From an uncultured Oscillospiraceae bacterium (GTDB lineage: Bacteria > Bacillota > Clostridia > Oscillospirales > Oscillospiraceae), in assembly GCA_947632005.1 (NCBI GenBank), contig CANRNU010000012.1, positions 1 through 63,145 on the forward strand: a stretch of DNA of 63,145 nt, given 5' to 3'. Numbering within the stretch: position 1 is the first letter of the stretch; each line of letters opens with the position of its first letter. This document shows positions 1-7,910 of the stretch, in pieces. Under the pieces are notes generated by a model. It was not told the DNA's origin. It did not search any database and was given only the letters and a program-made list of their open reading frames with translations. The position numbers and the translations under genes are program-made.

Positions 1-205
1 GCCTCTGCGGGGGCCTCCTCCTCGGCGGGCTCCTCCTCTTCAGCAGGAGCCTCTTCCTCAGCGGGCTCTTCCTCCTCAGCGGGAGCCTCTTCCTCGGCAG
101 GCTCTTCCTCTTCAGCGGGTTCCTCTTCCTCAGCGGGAGCCTCTTCTTCCGCAGGCTCTTCCTCCTCAGCAGGGGCCTCTTCCGCAGCGGCCTCCTCTTC
201 GGGGG
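1..205. repeat. Imperfect tandem repeats encoding an acidic linker
   Basis: Units of roughly 18 and 36 bases rich in CTCTTCCTC recur through this stretch and encode alternating EEPAEEE and EEAPAEE blocks on the minus strand. Such repeats change copy number easily by slippage, so the linker length may vary between strains. Confidence 0.75.
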
Positions 206-296
206 CTGCCTCTTCTTCCTTGGGGCTGCCGCAGGCAGCCAGGCTGAACACCATCGCAAGGCAGAGAAGCAGCGCGAGCAATCTCTTCAAGTTCAT
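1..296 (-). CDS. Acidic-repeat lipoprotein, N-terminal part (cut by window edge)
   Basis: The reading frame starts at an ATG at 296, preceded by a strong Shine-Dalgarno (TAAGGAGGGC), and runs off the window edge. The first 20 residues form a lipoprotein signal peptide ending in the lipobox LAAC, so the mature protein should be lipid-anchored outside the membrane. It is followed by a long low-complexity stretch of Glu, Ala and Pro (repeats of the type EEPAEEEAPA). In Clostridia such linkers often join the lipid anchor to a solute-binding or other extracellular domain, but that domain lies outside the window, so function is unknown. The gene lies downstream of, and codirectional with, the epimerase gene. 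Confidence 0.8.
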   Translation of the reverse strand, partial: MNLKRLLALLLCLAMVFSLAACGSPKEEEAAPEEEAAAEEAPAEEEEPAEEEAPAEEEEPAEEEEPAEEEAPAEEEEPAEEEAPAEEEEPAEEEAPAE

Positions 297-438
297 GTTT
301 GCCCTCCTTAAAATAATTTTGGATTTTTAATAATTTTACTCCGCAGAAAGCGGACTGCGCTAGTCAAATTCTACAATACGTGAAAGAAAATGTCAATAGA
401 TTGCTTGGCTCGGATTTCAGATTTCTTATTCTTCGGCG

Positions 439-1677
439 TCAGTTTTCCGGGGCAAAGGCCCCCGCGCCGCCGCCCAAAAGCTCCCCCAGCATCACGTCGC
501 ACATGATAAGGCTCCGGGGCAGATGGAAGGGGCCTTTAAAGGTGGAGCCCTTGGTGGAGGGCATGGTGGGCAGGCCGTCCCGGCGCAGGTAACCGTACCA
601 CTCCCCGTTCTCCGGGTCGGCAAAATGCTCCTTACAATAGGCCACGGTCCTGTCGAACCAGGTCAGGTACTTTTCCTCCCCGGTGTCCCGGTAGAGCATG
701 AGGGAGGAGATGAGGATCTCATTGTGGGGCCACCAGAGTTTCATGTCGTGCTCATAGGCCTCGGGGGGCTTGCGCAGGCAGTCGACAAAGTACAGCAGGC
801 CGCCGTATTCCTCGTCCCATCCGGCCTCGATGGCCCAGTTGAAGATCTGTTCCGCCCCCTCATGGAGCTTTTTGTCCCCGATGCGGTCGGCGTACTCCAG
901 CAAAAACCACACGCACTCGATGTCGTGGCCCGGATTGACCGTGCGGCCCTCGGTGTAGTAAAGCCGGGGGTTCCCCTCGGGGTCCACGTTCTCCAGGGTG
1001 CATCGAAGGTCCGGTTTGACATGATACTTGAATATCTCCTGCGCACACTGCCGGGCCCGCTCGTCATACAGCGCCTGCTGCTCCGGGTCCACCCGGCGCA
1101 GCACGGAGGTGATGTTCAGATAGATCATGGGATTGGCCAGGGCACGGCCTGTCCGGGTCTCCGGGATGGTCTTGGGCCCCAGACCCGCCGGGTCGGCGAT
1201 CAGGCCCTGATTGAGCTGCCAGATGAGCTCATAGGCCCGCCGGGCCCGCTCCAGGTGCTCCTTCCGACCGGTCACGCCGTAATACTCGGCGTTGGCCAGG
1301 GCGTAAAAGCCCTCGGAGAAGCAGTAGCGCCGCTGGCGCAGGGGTCTCCCCTCGGCGGTGACGGTGAAGTACATCCGGCCCGCCGCGTCGGGATTGATGC
1401 AGTGGTCCTCCAGAAAGTCGATGCAGCTCTTGGCCGCGTCCAGCCACTCCTGCCGGGGGCCGTACACATGGCAGAGATAGGAGAACGTCCAGCCGCAGCG
1501 GCCCTGCATCCACACGCTCTTGTCGGTGGAGTAGATCTGACCCGTCCGGTCCAGGCAGGTGTATACCCCGCCGTGTTCTCTGTCCATGCCGTGCTTCAGC
1601 CAGAAATTCACGCAGGCGCGAAGCTCCGCCTGCACCCAGTCCCGGTAAGACCGGAGCTGTTCACGATGAGCGTCCAT
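439..1677 (-). CDS. N-acylglucosamine 2-epimerase family protein
   Basis: The 412-residue protein matches the AGE/renin-binding-protein family in length and layout, an (alpha/alpha)6 barrel that interconverts N-acylglucosamine and N-acylmannosamine or epimerises related sugars in the cytoplasm. Conserved histidines at 251 (PGHDIE), 318 (WWPHNE) and 385 (GPFHLPR) correspond in position and context to the family's active-site histidines. The ATG at 1677 follows GGGAG. It is divergent from a ROK-family gene and an SGNH esterase, which points to use of aminosugars or acylated sugars. Related family members act on cellobiose or mannose, so the exact substrate is open. Confidence 0.88.
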   Translation of the reverse strand: MDAHREQLRSYRDWVQAELRACVNFWLKHGMDREHGGVYTCLDRTGQIYSTDKSVWMQGRCGWTFSYLCHVYGPRQEWLDAAKSCIDFLEDHCINPDAAGRMYFTVTAEGRPLRQRRYCFSEGFYALANAEYYGVTGRKEHLERARRAYELIWQLNQGLIADPAGLGPKTIPETRTGRALANPMIYLNITSVLRRVDPEQQALYDERARQCAQEIFKYHVKPDLRCTLENVDPEGNPRLYYTEGRTVNPGHDIECVWFLLEYADRIGDKKLHEGAEQIFNWAIEAGWDEEYGGLLYFVDCLRKPPEAYEHDMKLWWPHNEILISSLMLYRDTGEEKYLTWFDRTVAYCKEHFADPENGEWYGYLRRDGLPTMPSTKGSTFKGPFHLPRSLIMCDVMLGELLGGGAGAFAPEN

Positions 1678-1717
1678 GGGGCAAGTCTCCCTTCAAAAAA
1701 TATGTTCTGACAACCCC

Positions 1718-1746
1718 ATGATATTGTCTTTTCCGGTCCCCGTCAA
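1718..1746 (-). promoter_or_regulatory. Sigma-A promoter of the epimerase gene
   Basis: Read on the minus strand, TTGACG and TATCAT are separated by exactly 17 bases and lie about 40 bases upstream of the epimerase start. The divergent 190-base gap also holds an inverted pair ATATTGTC (1720-1727) and GACAATAT (1771-1778) that could be operator half sites; that part is speculative. Confidence 0.7.
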
Positions 1747-1864
1747 GGAAAATAATTTTCAGATACCACTTGACAATATAGAAAAACCTGTTAGCCTAAT
1801 AGAGTAATGATAATCGCATTTTATGGATTTTCGACAAAAACCGCGCTGTGAAGGAGGATGCGCC

Positions 1865-3250
1865 ATGAACCACCTTGGTATTGAGGTATCCGTCAAGAAC
1901 GTCCCCCCTTTGGACCCGGGATTTCTGCCTCTGAACCTGTTCAACGAGGCATTCAGCAAGACGGCCAGCGAACCTTTTGACATCGCTGTGGAGCGGGCGT
2001 CCGGCCAGATGGCCGTGCACAGGACCCACATCCACGGCACACCGGAGCGCTTCGACGCGGATGTGTACTACATCGAGCGCATCGTGAAGACCCTTCTGTG
2101 GATGAAGGGCGGCTTCCGGGTGTATCTGCACGGGAACGAGGCGGTGTGCGCCGCCATTGAGAAGATCTATTCCCCGGAGGGCCAGCAGTCCTTCGACCAC
2201 CACTTCATGGCCCATGTGTTCGAGCACCCCTTCCAGGTGATCCGGGTGGACAAGATCCCCGAGGCGGCGGATTCTCCCCAGCGCATCGGCGGCCACCTGG
2301 ACGGCTGCCGCATCGGCTTCGACGCCGGCGGCTCCGACCGGAAGGTCTCCGCCGTCATCGACGGAGAGAGCGTCTATTCCGAGGAAGTGGTCTGGTATCC
2401 CAAGATCACCGCCGACCCGGATTACCACTATGAGGGCATCGTCTCCGCCCTGAAGTCCGCCGCGGAGCACCTGCCCCGGGTGGACGCGGTGGGCGTCTCC
2501 TCCGCGGGCATCTACATCAACAACCGGACCATGCGGGCCAGCCTGTTCCTGCAGGTGCCGGACGACCTGTTCAACGCCAAGGTAAAGGACATCTACATCC
2601 GGGCCATCACCGACACCTTCGGCGACGTCCCCTATGCGGTCATCAACGACGGCGACGTGTCCGCCCTGGCGGGCACCATGAGCCTGGGCGAAAACAACGT
2701 GCTGGGCATCGCCATGGGCACCAGCGAGGCCGCGGGCTATGTGGACGCGAACGGCTGCATCACCGGCTGGCTCAACGAGCTGGCCTTCGTGCCCGTGGAT
2801 GCCAGCCCCGCCGCCATGCGGGACGAGTGGAGCGGCGACATCGGCTGCGGCGTGAAGTACTTCTCCCAGGACGGCGTCATCAAGCTGGCCCCCGCCGCGG
2901 GCATCGAGCTGGACGAGGCGCTCTCCCCCGCCCAGAAGCTGAAGGCCGTCCAGGAGCTCATGGAGGCCGGCGACGACCGGGCCGCGAAGGTCTATGACTC
3001 CATCGGCGTGTATCTGGCCCACGCGCTGGCATACTATTACGACCTCTATCAGTTCCGCCATGTGCTGCTGCTGGGGCGGGTCATGTCCGGCAAGGGCGGG
3101 GACCTGATCCTCAGCCGCTGCAAGGAGGTCCTGGCCGACGAGTATCCCGCCGTGAACGAGGCCATCCGGCCCTCCCTGCCCGACGAGAAATTCCGTCGGG
3201 TGGGCCAGTCCGCTGCCGCCGCCAGCCTGCCGGCGATCACGGGGGGCTGA
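1865..3250 (+). CDS. ROK-family protein (putative sugar kinase)
   Basis: I chose the ATG at 1865, which follows GAAGGAGGATGCGCC, giving 461 residues; an upstream in-frame start lacks a ribosome site. The C-terminal two thirds shows an ASKHA/ROK fold: a phosphate loop FDAGGSDRK, a second glycine motif AVGVSSAG, the catalytic-loop-like INDGDVSALAG and a glycine-rich GIAMGTSEAAG. The usual ROK zinc motif (CxCGxxGC) is not evident and the protein is about 150 residues longer than ordinary glucokinases because of an N-terminal extension without a recognised domain. It is followed two bases later by an esterase gene. Sugar phosphorylation fits the divergent epimerase, for example an N-acetylmannosamine-type kinase, but this is inference. 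Confidence 0.75.
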   Translation: MNHLGIEVSVKNVPPLDPGFLPLNLFNEAFSKTASEPFDIAVERASGQMAVHRTHIHGTPERFDADVYYIERIVKTLLWMKGGFRVYLHGNEAVCAAIEKIYSPEGQQSFDHHFMAHVFEHPFQVIRVDKIPEAADSPQRIGGHLDGCRIGFDAGGSDRKVSAVIDGESVYSEEVVWYPKITADPDYHYEGIVSALKSAAEHLPRVDAVGVSSAGIYINNRTMRASLFLQVPDDLFNAKVKDIYIRAITDTFGDVPYAVINDGDVSALAGTMSLGENNVLGIAMGTSEAAGYVDANGCITGWLNELAFVPVDASPAAMRDEWSGDIGCGVKYFSQDGVIKLAPAAGIELDEALSPAQKLKAVQELMEAGDDRAAKVYDSIGVYLAHALAYYYDLYQFRHVLLLGRVMSGKGGDLILSRCKEVLADEYPAVNEAIRPSLPDEKFRRVGQSAAAASLPAITGG

Positions 3251-3252
3251 CC

Positions 3253-3891
3253 ATGAAAAAACACATCGTCTGCTTTGGCGACTCCAACACCCACGGTTAC
3301 TGCGCCGACTCCGGCGACACCGCCGACGGCGGGACCCGCTTCAACGAGGACGAGCGCTGGACATGCGTGCTGCAAAAGCTGCTGGGCGAGGATTACCTCA
3401 TCCTGGAGGAGGGGCTCAGCGGCCGGACCACCGTCTTTGACGACCCCATCCACGGGGACCTGGCCGGCATCGACTACATCAGCCCCTGCCTCATCAGCCA
3501 TGAGCCGGTGGACCTGCTCATCATCATGCTGGGCACCAACGACGTAAAGGAGCGCCTGGGGGTGAACGCCCCCGCCATCGGCGTGGCCATGCAGCGGCTC
3601 ATCCGCCAGGCCCAGAACACCCTGTGCTGGACCCCCAGGGGACAGAATATCCTGGTCGTGGCGCCGCCTCCCATCGGGGAGGGCTTCTTCGACCCGGTCA
3701 TGGGGGACGGCTGCCGGGAGCGGTCCCTGGGCGTGGCCGCGGCGTTGAAAGAGGCCGCCGCCCTCACCGGCGTGCACTTTCTGGACGCCGCCGACTGTGA
3801 ATTCAATCCCATCGACCACATGCACCTGACCCGGAAGGGCCACGGCCAGCTGGCCGGCCTGCTGGCCAAGACCGTGCCCCTGCTGGTATAA
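3253..3891 (+). CDS. SGNH/GDSL hydrolase (putative sugar esterase)
   Basis: A 212-residue SGNH hydrolase with block I GDSN (Ser11), block III GTND (Asn96) and the Asp188-x-x-His191 pair of block V. There is no signal peptide, so it should act in the cytoplasm. The size and the GDSNTHG start resemble small acetyl-esterases such as the Axe2/arylesterase group, which remove acetyl groups from sugars. It begins two bases after the ROK gene stop and is surely cotranscribed with it. De-O-acetylation of an imported sugar before epimerisation and phosphorylation is a reasonable but untested reading. Confidence 0.85.
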   Translation: MKKHIVCFGDSNTHGYCADSGDTADGGTRFNEDERWTCVLQKLLGEDYLILEEGLSGRTTVFDDPIHGDLAGIDYISPCLISHEPVDLLIIMLGTNDVKERLGVNAPAIGVAMQRLIRQAQNTLCWTPRGQNILVVAPPPIGEGFFDPVMGDGCRERSLGVAAALKEAAALTGVHFLDAADCEFNPIDHMHLTRKGHGQLAGLLAKTVPLLV

Positions 3892-3914
3892 GAGAACCTG
3901 CCGCAGTCCCAACT

Positions 3915-3942
3915 CCGGCGCCCGGTATCTGCCGGGCGCCGG
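3915..3942 (+). terminator. Hairpin after the esterase gene
   Basis: CCGGCGCCCGG and CCGGGCGCCGG form a perfect 11-bp stem with a six-base loop 23 bases after the stop codon. A T-tract is lacking, so termination strength is uncertain. Confidence 0.5.
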
Positions 3943-3983
3943 AAGAATTTACATCCCGTTCATTCCTGGACGGGGTTTTGTGT

Positions 3984-4036
3984 TATAATGAATATATGGC
4001 AAAACAGCGCGGCTGTTTTGCCGTCAGATGATCGTT
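3984..4036 (+). repeat. Promoter-proximal hairpin repeat, copy A
   Basis: TATAAT at 3984-3989 is followed by AATGAATATATGG and a perfect GGCAAAACAG/CTGTTTTGCC hairpin, ending in GTCAGATGATCGTTA. The same order of blocks, with an insertion, occurs at 19831-19928 upstream of a flavodiiron gene. Here it forms the leader of the PlsC-like gene. Confidence 0.65.
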
Positions 4037-4075
4037 ACTCTGTCCTGGCATGCATAGCACACAGGGGAAATGAAG

Positions 4076-4852
4076 ATGGAAGAAAAAAAGACCCCTATTT
4101 TTTACAGATTCCTGCGGCGGCTGGTATGGCTGTTCTATCCAAAGACGACTGTGACAGGCACGGAAAACCTGCCGGAGGAGCCCTGCATCGTGGTGGGCAA
4201 CCACACCCAGATGAACGGGCCCATCGTGGGGGAGCTGTACTTCCCCGGCCCCCATTACATCTGGTGCGCCGGGGAGATGATGGAGCTCAAAGAGGTCCCG
4301 GGCTATGCCTATCGGGATTTTTGGTCCTTCAAGCCCAGGTGGGTCCGCTGGTACTATAAGCTTTGCAGCTACCTCATCGCGCCTTTGAGCGTATTCATCT
4401 TCAACAACGCCCACACCATCCCCGTCTACCACGACACCCGCATCCTCACCACCTTCCGCCAGACCGTGAAGCGGCTCCAGGAGGGCGCCAGCGTCATCAT
4501 CTTCCCGGAGCACAACCAGAAATACAACAACATCCTCTACGACTTTCAGGACCGGTTCATCGACGTTGCCAGGGTCTATTACAAAAAGACCGGCCGGGCC
4601 CTGTCCTTTGTGCCCATGTACATCGCCCCCGCCCTGCGGACGGTCTATCTGGGCAAGCCCATCCCCTTCGACCCCGCCGTTCCCATCGCCCGGGAGCGGG
4701 AGCGCATCTGCGGCCGTCTCATGGATGAGATCAGCCGCATGGCCGCGGCGCTGCCCGAGCACACCGTGGTCCCCTACCGGAACATCCCCAAGCGGGAATA
4801 TCCCAAAAACAGACCCCTCGAGGTATATGCCCATGAGCAAGACCCCAGTTGA
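4076..4852 (+). CDS. PlsC-like acyltransferase with altered active-site motif
   Basis: The protein of about 258 residues has the PlsC layout, with an NH...P motif near residue 43 (NHTQMNGP) and a FPEH block in place of FPEG. In canonical 1-acylglycerol-3-phosphate acyltransferases the first motif is NHxxxxDP; here the Asp is replaced by Gly, removing the usual partner of the catalytic His. It may be a divergent acyltransferase or use a different relay. The ATG at 4076 has the better spacing (8 bases) from AGGGG than the ATG at 4070. It overlaps the downstream PAP2 gene by 20 bases, implying translational coupling and a joint role in lipid metabolism at the inner membrane face. Confidence 0.75.
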   Translation: MEEKKTPIFYRFLRRLVWLFYPKTTVTGTENLPEEPCIVVGNHTQMNGPIVGELYFPGPHYIWCAGEMMELKEVPGYAYRDFWSFKPRWVRWYYKLCSYLIAPLSVFIFNNAHTIPVYHDTRILTTFRQTVKRLQEGASVIIFPEHNQKYNNILYDFQDRFIDVARVYYKKTGRALSFVPMYIAPALRTVYLGKPIPFDPAVPIARERERICGRLMDEISRMAAALPEHTVVPYRNIPKREYPKNRPLEVYAHEQDPS

Positions 4853-5504
4853 CTACCGCGGCTTCCGCCTGTCCCGCATCAACGAGCCCCGCTTCTCCCA
4901 CGCAAAGCTCCTGCTGGGCTGGGTGGGATACTTTGTCCTCTACTTCCTCACGGAAAACCTCATCCCGCCCCAGGCGTGCCACCCGGTCCACTGCGCGCTG
5001 GATGACATGATCCCCTTCAATGAGTGGTTCCTGCTCGTCTATACCAGCTGGTATCTTCTGATCGTGGGCTCCCTGGCTTACGGCTTTTTCTTCGACACGG
5101 ACCTTTTCCGGAAGATACAGACCTACATCATCCTCACCCAGGTCATCGCCATGGCCGTCTATATCCTCTGGCCCTCCCGGCAGGACCTGCGGCCGGAGGT
5201 CTTTGCCCGGGACAATGTCCTGACCCGGCTCATGGGATTCATCTACGCCTTCGACACCAACACCGGCGTATGCCCCTCCCTGCATGTAGGGTACTCCCTG
5301 GGCATCCTGTCGGCATTTTTGAAAGAAAAAGACCTCTCCCGGGTGTGGAAAGGTCTTCTGACGGTCTATGTACTGGCCATCTGCGCGTCGGTGTGCTTCG
5401 TCAAGCAGCACTCCGCGGTGGACGTGCTGGCCGCCCTGCCCATGTGCGCCCTGGCGGAATACCTGGTGTACGGCCGGGGCTGGTGGCACAAATGGGCCAA
5501 TTGA
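4833..5504 (+). CDS. PAP2-superfamily membrane protein (Aur1/inositol-phosphotransferase-like)
   Basis: The 223-residue protein starts inside the end of the PlsC-like gene. It has about six hydrophobic segments and the two PAP2 signatures CPSLHVGY and KQHSAVDV, giving the catalytic His-His-Asp set of the lipid phosphatase/phosphotransferase superfamily. The layout resembles the PAP2_3 branch, which includes inositol-phosphoryl-ceramide synthases, rather than soluble phosphatases. It likely transfers or removes a phospho-headgroup at the outer membrane leaflet. Coupling to the preceding acyltransferase-like gene suggests a two-step lipid modification. The ATG at 4827 is an alternative start. 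Confidence 0.75.
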   Translation: MSKTPVDYRGFRLSRINEPRFSHAKLLLGWVGYFVLYFLTENLIPPQACHPVHCALDDMIPFNEWFLLVYTSWYLLIVGSLAYGFFFDTDLFRKIQTYIILTQVIAMAVYILWPSRQDLRPEVFARDNVLTRLMGFIYAFDTNTGVCPSLHVGYSLGILSAFLKEKDLSRVWKGLLTVYVLAICASVCFVKQHSAVDVLAALPMCALAEYLVYGRGWWHKWAN

Positions 5505-5543
5505 ACATAGAACACAGATATAAGATCAACGGAGGGCTCGAAC

Positions 5544-5939
5544 ATGGGATTGTTTGACAGGTTCAAAAAGAAAAATGACGCTTCACGCCGCATGCATTAT
5601 GATGAGCAGCTTCAAAGCTATATCATTGAGATCAAAAATATCCTTTTCGTCAGCGAGGACGAACAAGACAGCAGTTATATTGCCAAGCTGGAGATCATCG
5701 CAGAGAATTATCACCGCGGCCTTGAGGGGATCATTGCATTTATGCTCCCTGACCTAACGGAAATGTATGGTGATATAGACGCCGAAACGGTGAGAGAAAA
5801 ACTTGGCAGGCCCGTCATAGACTATGATAACGGTACTGTCAGGTATTTTGAGCAATCATTCGATGACACACATATTTTTGAGTTTGAGTTTTTGGATGAC
5901 ATCTTTCAGGATATCCAATACTTCTCCATCGATGGATGA
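5544..5939 (+). CDS. Hypothetical protein, 131 residues
   Basis: A clear ribosome site (GGAGGG) precedes the ATG at 5544. The protein is soluble and acidic, with a start of the type MGLFDRFKKK and a C-terminal half rich in Asp, Phe and Glu; no family or catalytic motif is recognised. Base composition is AT-richer than its neighbours, which may indicate later acquisition. It follows the PAP2 gene by 39 bases and could be read through from it. A hairpin at 6004-6040 closes the unit. Confidence 0.65.
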   Translation: MGLFDRFKKKNDASRRMHYDEQLQSYIIEIKNILFVSEDEQDSSYIAKLEIIAENYHRGLEGIIAFMLPDLTEMYGDIDAETVREKLGRPVIDYDNGTVRYFEQSFDDTHIFEFEFLDDIFQDIQYFSIDG

Positions 5940-6003
5940 TCTGCCAAATGCGATCATCCATCTCTGCCGATACGGTGTATCCGACGGGAGGGAGCTCATG
6001 GAT

Positions 6004-6040
6004 GAGGGCGGCTTTCCGGCAAACGCCGGGAGCCGCCCTC
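6004..6040. terminator. Hairpin between convergent genes
   Basis: GAGGGCGGCT and AGCCGCCCTC pair around a second CCGGC/GCCGG helix, giving a long stem between the hypothetical gene and pfkA, which converge here. No strong T-tract is seen on either strand. Confidence 0.55.
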
Positions 6041-6058
6041 TAGCATTTATACGTATCC

Positions 6059-7042
6059 TTACAGGTTCTTCGCGTGCATAGCCTCCAGGACCTCGTAGCG
6101 GTCCATGGGCAGGTGCTTCGTCTCCGCCAGGGCCTTCTCGATGGGTTTGGTGACCAGGTGGCCGTCGTGGGTACAGACGATGCAGTTGCCCTTGCCCTCC
6201 ACCAGGGTCATGACGGCCCGGTAGCCCATGCGGGCGGCCATCTCCCGGTCCCGGGCGGTGGGGGAGCCGCCCCGCTGGATGTGGCCCAGGATGGTGACCC
6301 GCGGGTCCATGCCCAGCTCCTTGTGGATGCGCTTGCCGATCTCCGTGGCACTGCCGGCGCCCTCGGCCACCACGATCATGAAGTGGGTATTGCCCATCAT
6401 CCGGGACTGGCGGATGCGCTCCGCCACGTCCGTGTCAAAATCCACCTCCCGCTCGGGGATGAGCACGGCGGTGGCGCCCACGGCCAGGCCCACATACAGG
6501 GCCAAGTACCCGGCATGGCGGCCCATGACCTCCACCACCGAGCAGCGCTCATGGCTCTGCATGGTGTCCCGGAGCTTGTCGATGCACTCCACGGCGGTAT
6601 TGCAGGCGCTGTCGAAGCCCAGGGTATAATGGGAGCAGCCCACGTCGTTGTCGATGGTGGCGGGGATGCCCACCACGTCCACGCCCAGCCGGGACAGCTC
6701 CAAAGCTCCCCGGAAGGTGCCGTCGCCGCCGATGGCCACCACCGCGTCCAGACCCAGCATCTTGCAGGTAGCCACGGCCTTGTCCCGGCCCTCCGGCGTG
6801 AGGAACTCCTCGCTCCGGGCCGTGTACAGAATGGTGCCGCCGGCGGCCAGGATGTGGCTCACCGAGTCGGAATCCAGCATGGTGAAATCACTGAACACCA
6901 GGCCGTTCCAGCCCCGACGGATGCCCACGCACTCGATGCCCTGGCCGATGGCCGTGCGCACCACCGCGCGGACCGCCGCGTTCATGCCCGGGGCGTCGCC
7001 GCCGCTGGTCAGCACACCGATCCGCTTGATCTCCTTTTTCAT
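6059..7042 (-). CDS. pfkA: ATP-dependent 6-phosphofructokinase
   Basis: A 327-residue PfkA that phosphorylates fructose 6-phosphate to fructose 1,6-bisphosphate in glycolysis. It shows the N-terminal LTSGGDAPGMN nucleotide loop, IGGDGTF (Gly after GGD indicates ATP rather than pyrophosphate as donor), the catalytic TIDND, MGRHAGY and the GHIQRGG sugar-phosphate motif. Length is typical of bacterial PfkA. The ATG at 7042 follows AAAAAGGAGAAACTGCC. It lies 50 bases downstream of a DUF624 gene in the same direction, with an AT-rich spacer that may hold its own promoter. Confidence 0.96.
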   Translation of the reverse strand: MKKEIKRIGVLTSGGDAPGMNAAVRAVVRTAIGQGIECVGIRRGWNGLVFSDFTMLDSDSVSHILAAGGTILYTARSEEFLTPEGRDKAVATCKMLGLDAVVAIGGDGTFRGALELSRLGVDVVGIPATIDNDVGCSHYTLGFDSACNTAVECIDKLRDTMQSHERCSVVEVMGRHAGYLALYVGLAVGATAVLIPEREVDFDTDVAERIRQSRMMGNTHFMIVVAEGAGSATEIGKRIHKELGMDPRVTILGHIQRGGSPTARDREMAARMGYRAVMTLVEGKGNCIVCTHDGHLVTKPIEKALAETKHLPMDRYEVLEAMHAKNL

Positions 7043-7092
7043 GGCAGTTTCTCCTTTTTATATCCTATTGTATTTTTATATTTTGATCTCGA

Positions 7093-7767
7093 TCATGGAC
7101 CGTTCTCCCGGTCTGTGTCTTCCGGTGTGTCTTCCTCGTTGCTCTCTTCGTCCGGCAGATAGGGGGAGAAGATACGCTCCATAAACAGCGAGCAGAGGAG
7201 CGCCGCCAGACCCGGCGTGAAAAATCCCGGCAAAAATACCTTCTGATAGGTAAACAGCGCCAGCTCCTCCACCAGCAGCGCCACCACCGCCGCCGAGGGC
7301 AGATGGGCCAGCACGAGCTGTACCGCCGTCCTGATCAGCGCCCCGGGGCGAAAAGTGAAGCGGCTCAGGGTGAACATGGCAAACAGCCACACCGCCAGAG
7401 GCACCAGCAGCAATATGCGGCAGGCATACAGCCACACCACCGCCGCCGTGCTGCCTCCCTCCGCCATGACGAAGGCCACATACCACATGAAATAGAGGGC
7501 CGCGGCCAGGACGAGGAAGGGGACGGTCACCGCCGACGCGGTGCGGAAGCTGTCCCGGAAGGTGCGGAAAAAGCGGGCATAATCCCCCATCTCCCCCTTC
7601 CGGACTCCATGAAACACCGCGTCATACAGCGCGGTCGTGGCCGCGCCCAGGGTGAACACCGGCAGAGAACAGAGCATCCAGCATATGCTCAGCCCCACGA
7701 CATCGCAGGCTCTGGCAAATCCCCGCCAGAACCCGTTCAAGGGATTGAACACGCTCCGAAACACCAT
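7093..7767 (-). CDS. YesL-like DUF624 membrane protein
   Basis: The protein has several hydrophobic segments and the family signature near its N-terminus: NPLNGFW, then CWMLCSLPVFTLGAATTALY. DUF624/YesL proteins are small integral membrane proteins often found with sugar transport or carbohydrate genes; their biochemical role is unknown. The ATG at 7767 (224 residues) is preferred because a -10 box TATAAT lies at 7798-7803, too close for the upstream TTG at 7794 to be the usual start. The C-terminal tail is acidic (EESNEEDTPEDT). It is followed by pfkA. Confidence 0.75.
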   Translation of the reverse strand: MVFRSVFNPLNGFWRGFARACDVVGLSICWMLCSLPVFTLGAATTALYDAVFHGVRKGEMGDYARFFRTFRDSFRTASAVTVPFLVLAAALYFMWYVAFVMAEGGSTAAVVWLYACRILLLVPLAVWLFAMFTLSRFTFRPGALIRTAVQLVLAHLPSAAVVALLVEELALFTYQKVFLPGFFTPGLAALLCSLFMERIFSPYLPDEESNEEDTPEDTDRENGP

Positions 7768-7876
7768 CCCGCCCCCCATCTCTGCCCATTGCAATGATTA
7801 TAGCACATACCGCACAAAAATGGTATCTAATACGAAACTTCTCTTTTTTACTCTTTTGTTTTGCCGTTTCACAGTG

Positions 7877-7882
7877 TATAAT
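7877..7882 (+). promoter_or_regulatory. -10 box of the 7911 gene
   Basis: TATAAT lies 28 bases before the ATG at 7911, with TTTTGT 17 bases further upstream as a weak -35. The GGAGG ribosome site follows at 7898-7903. Confidence 0.55.
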
Positions 7883-7910
7883 GGAGAAAAACAGGTCCGG
7901 AGGTAGAAAA

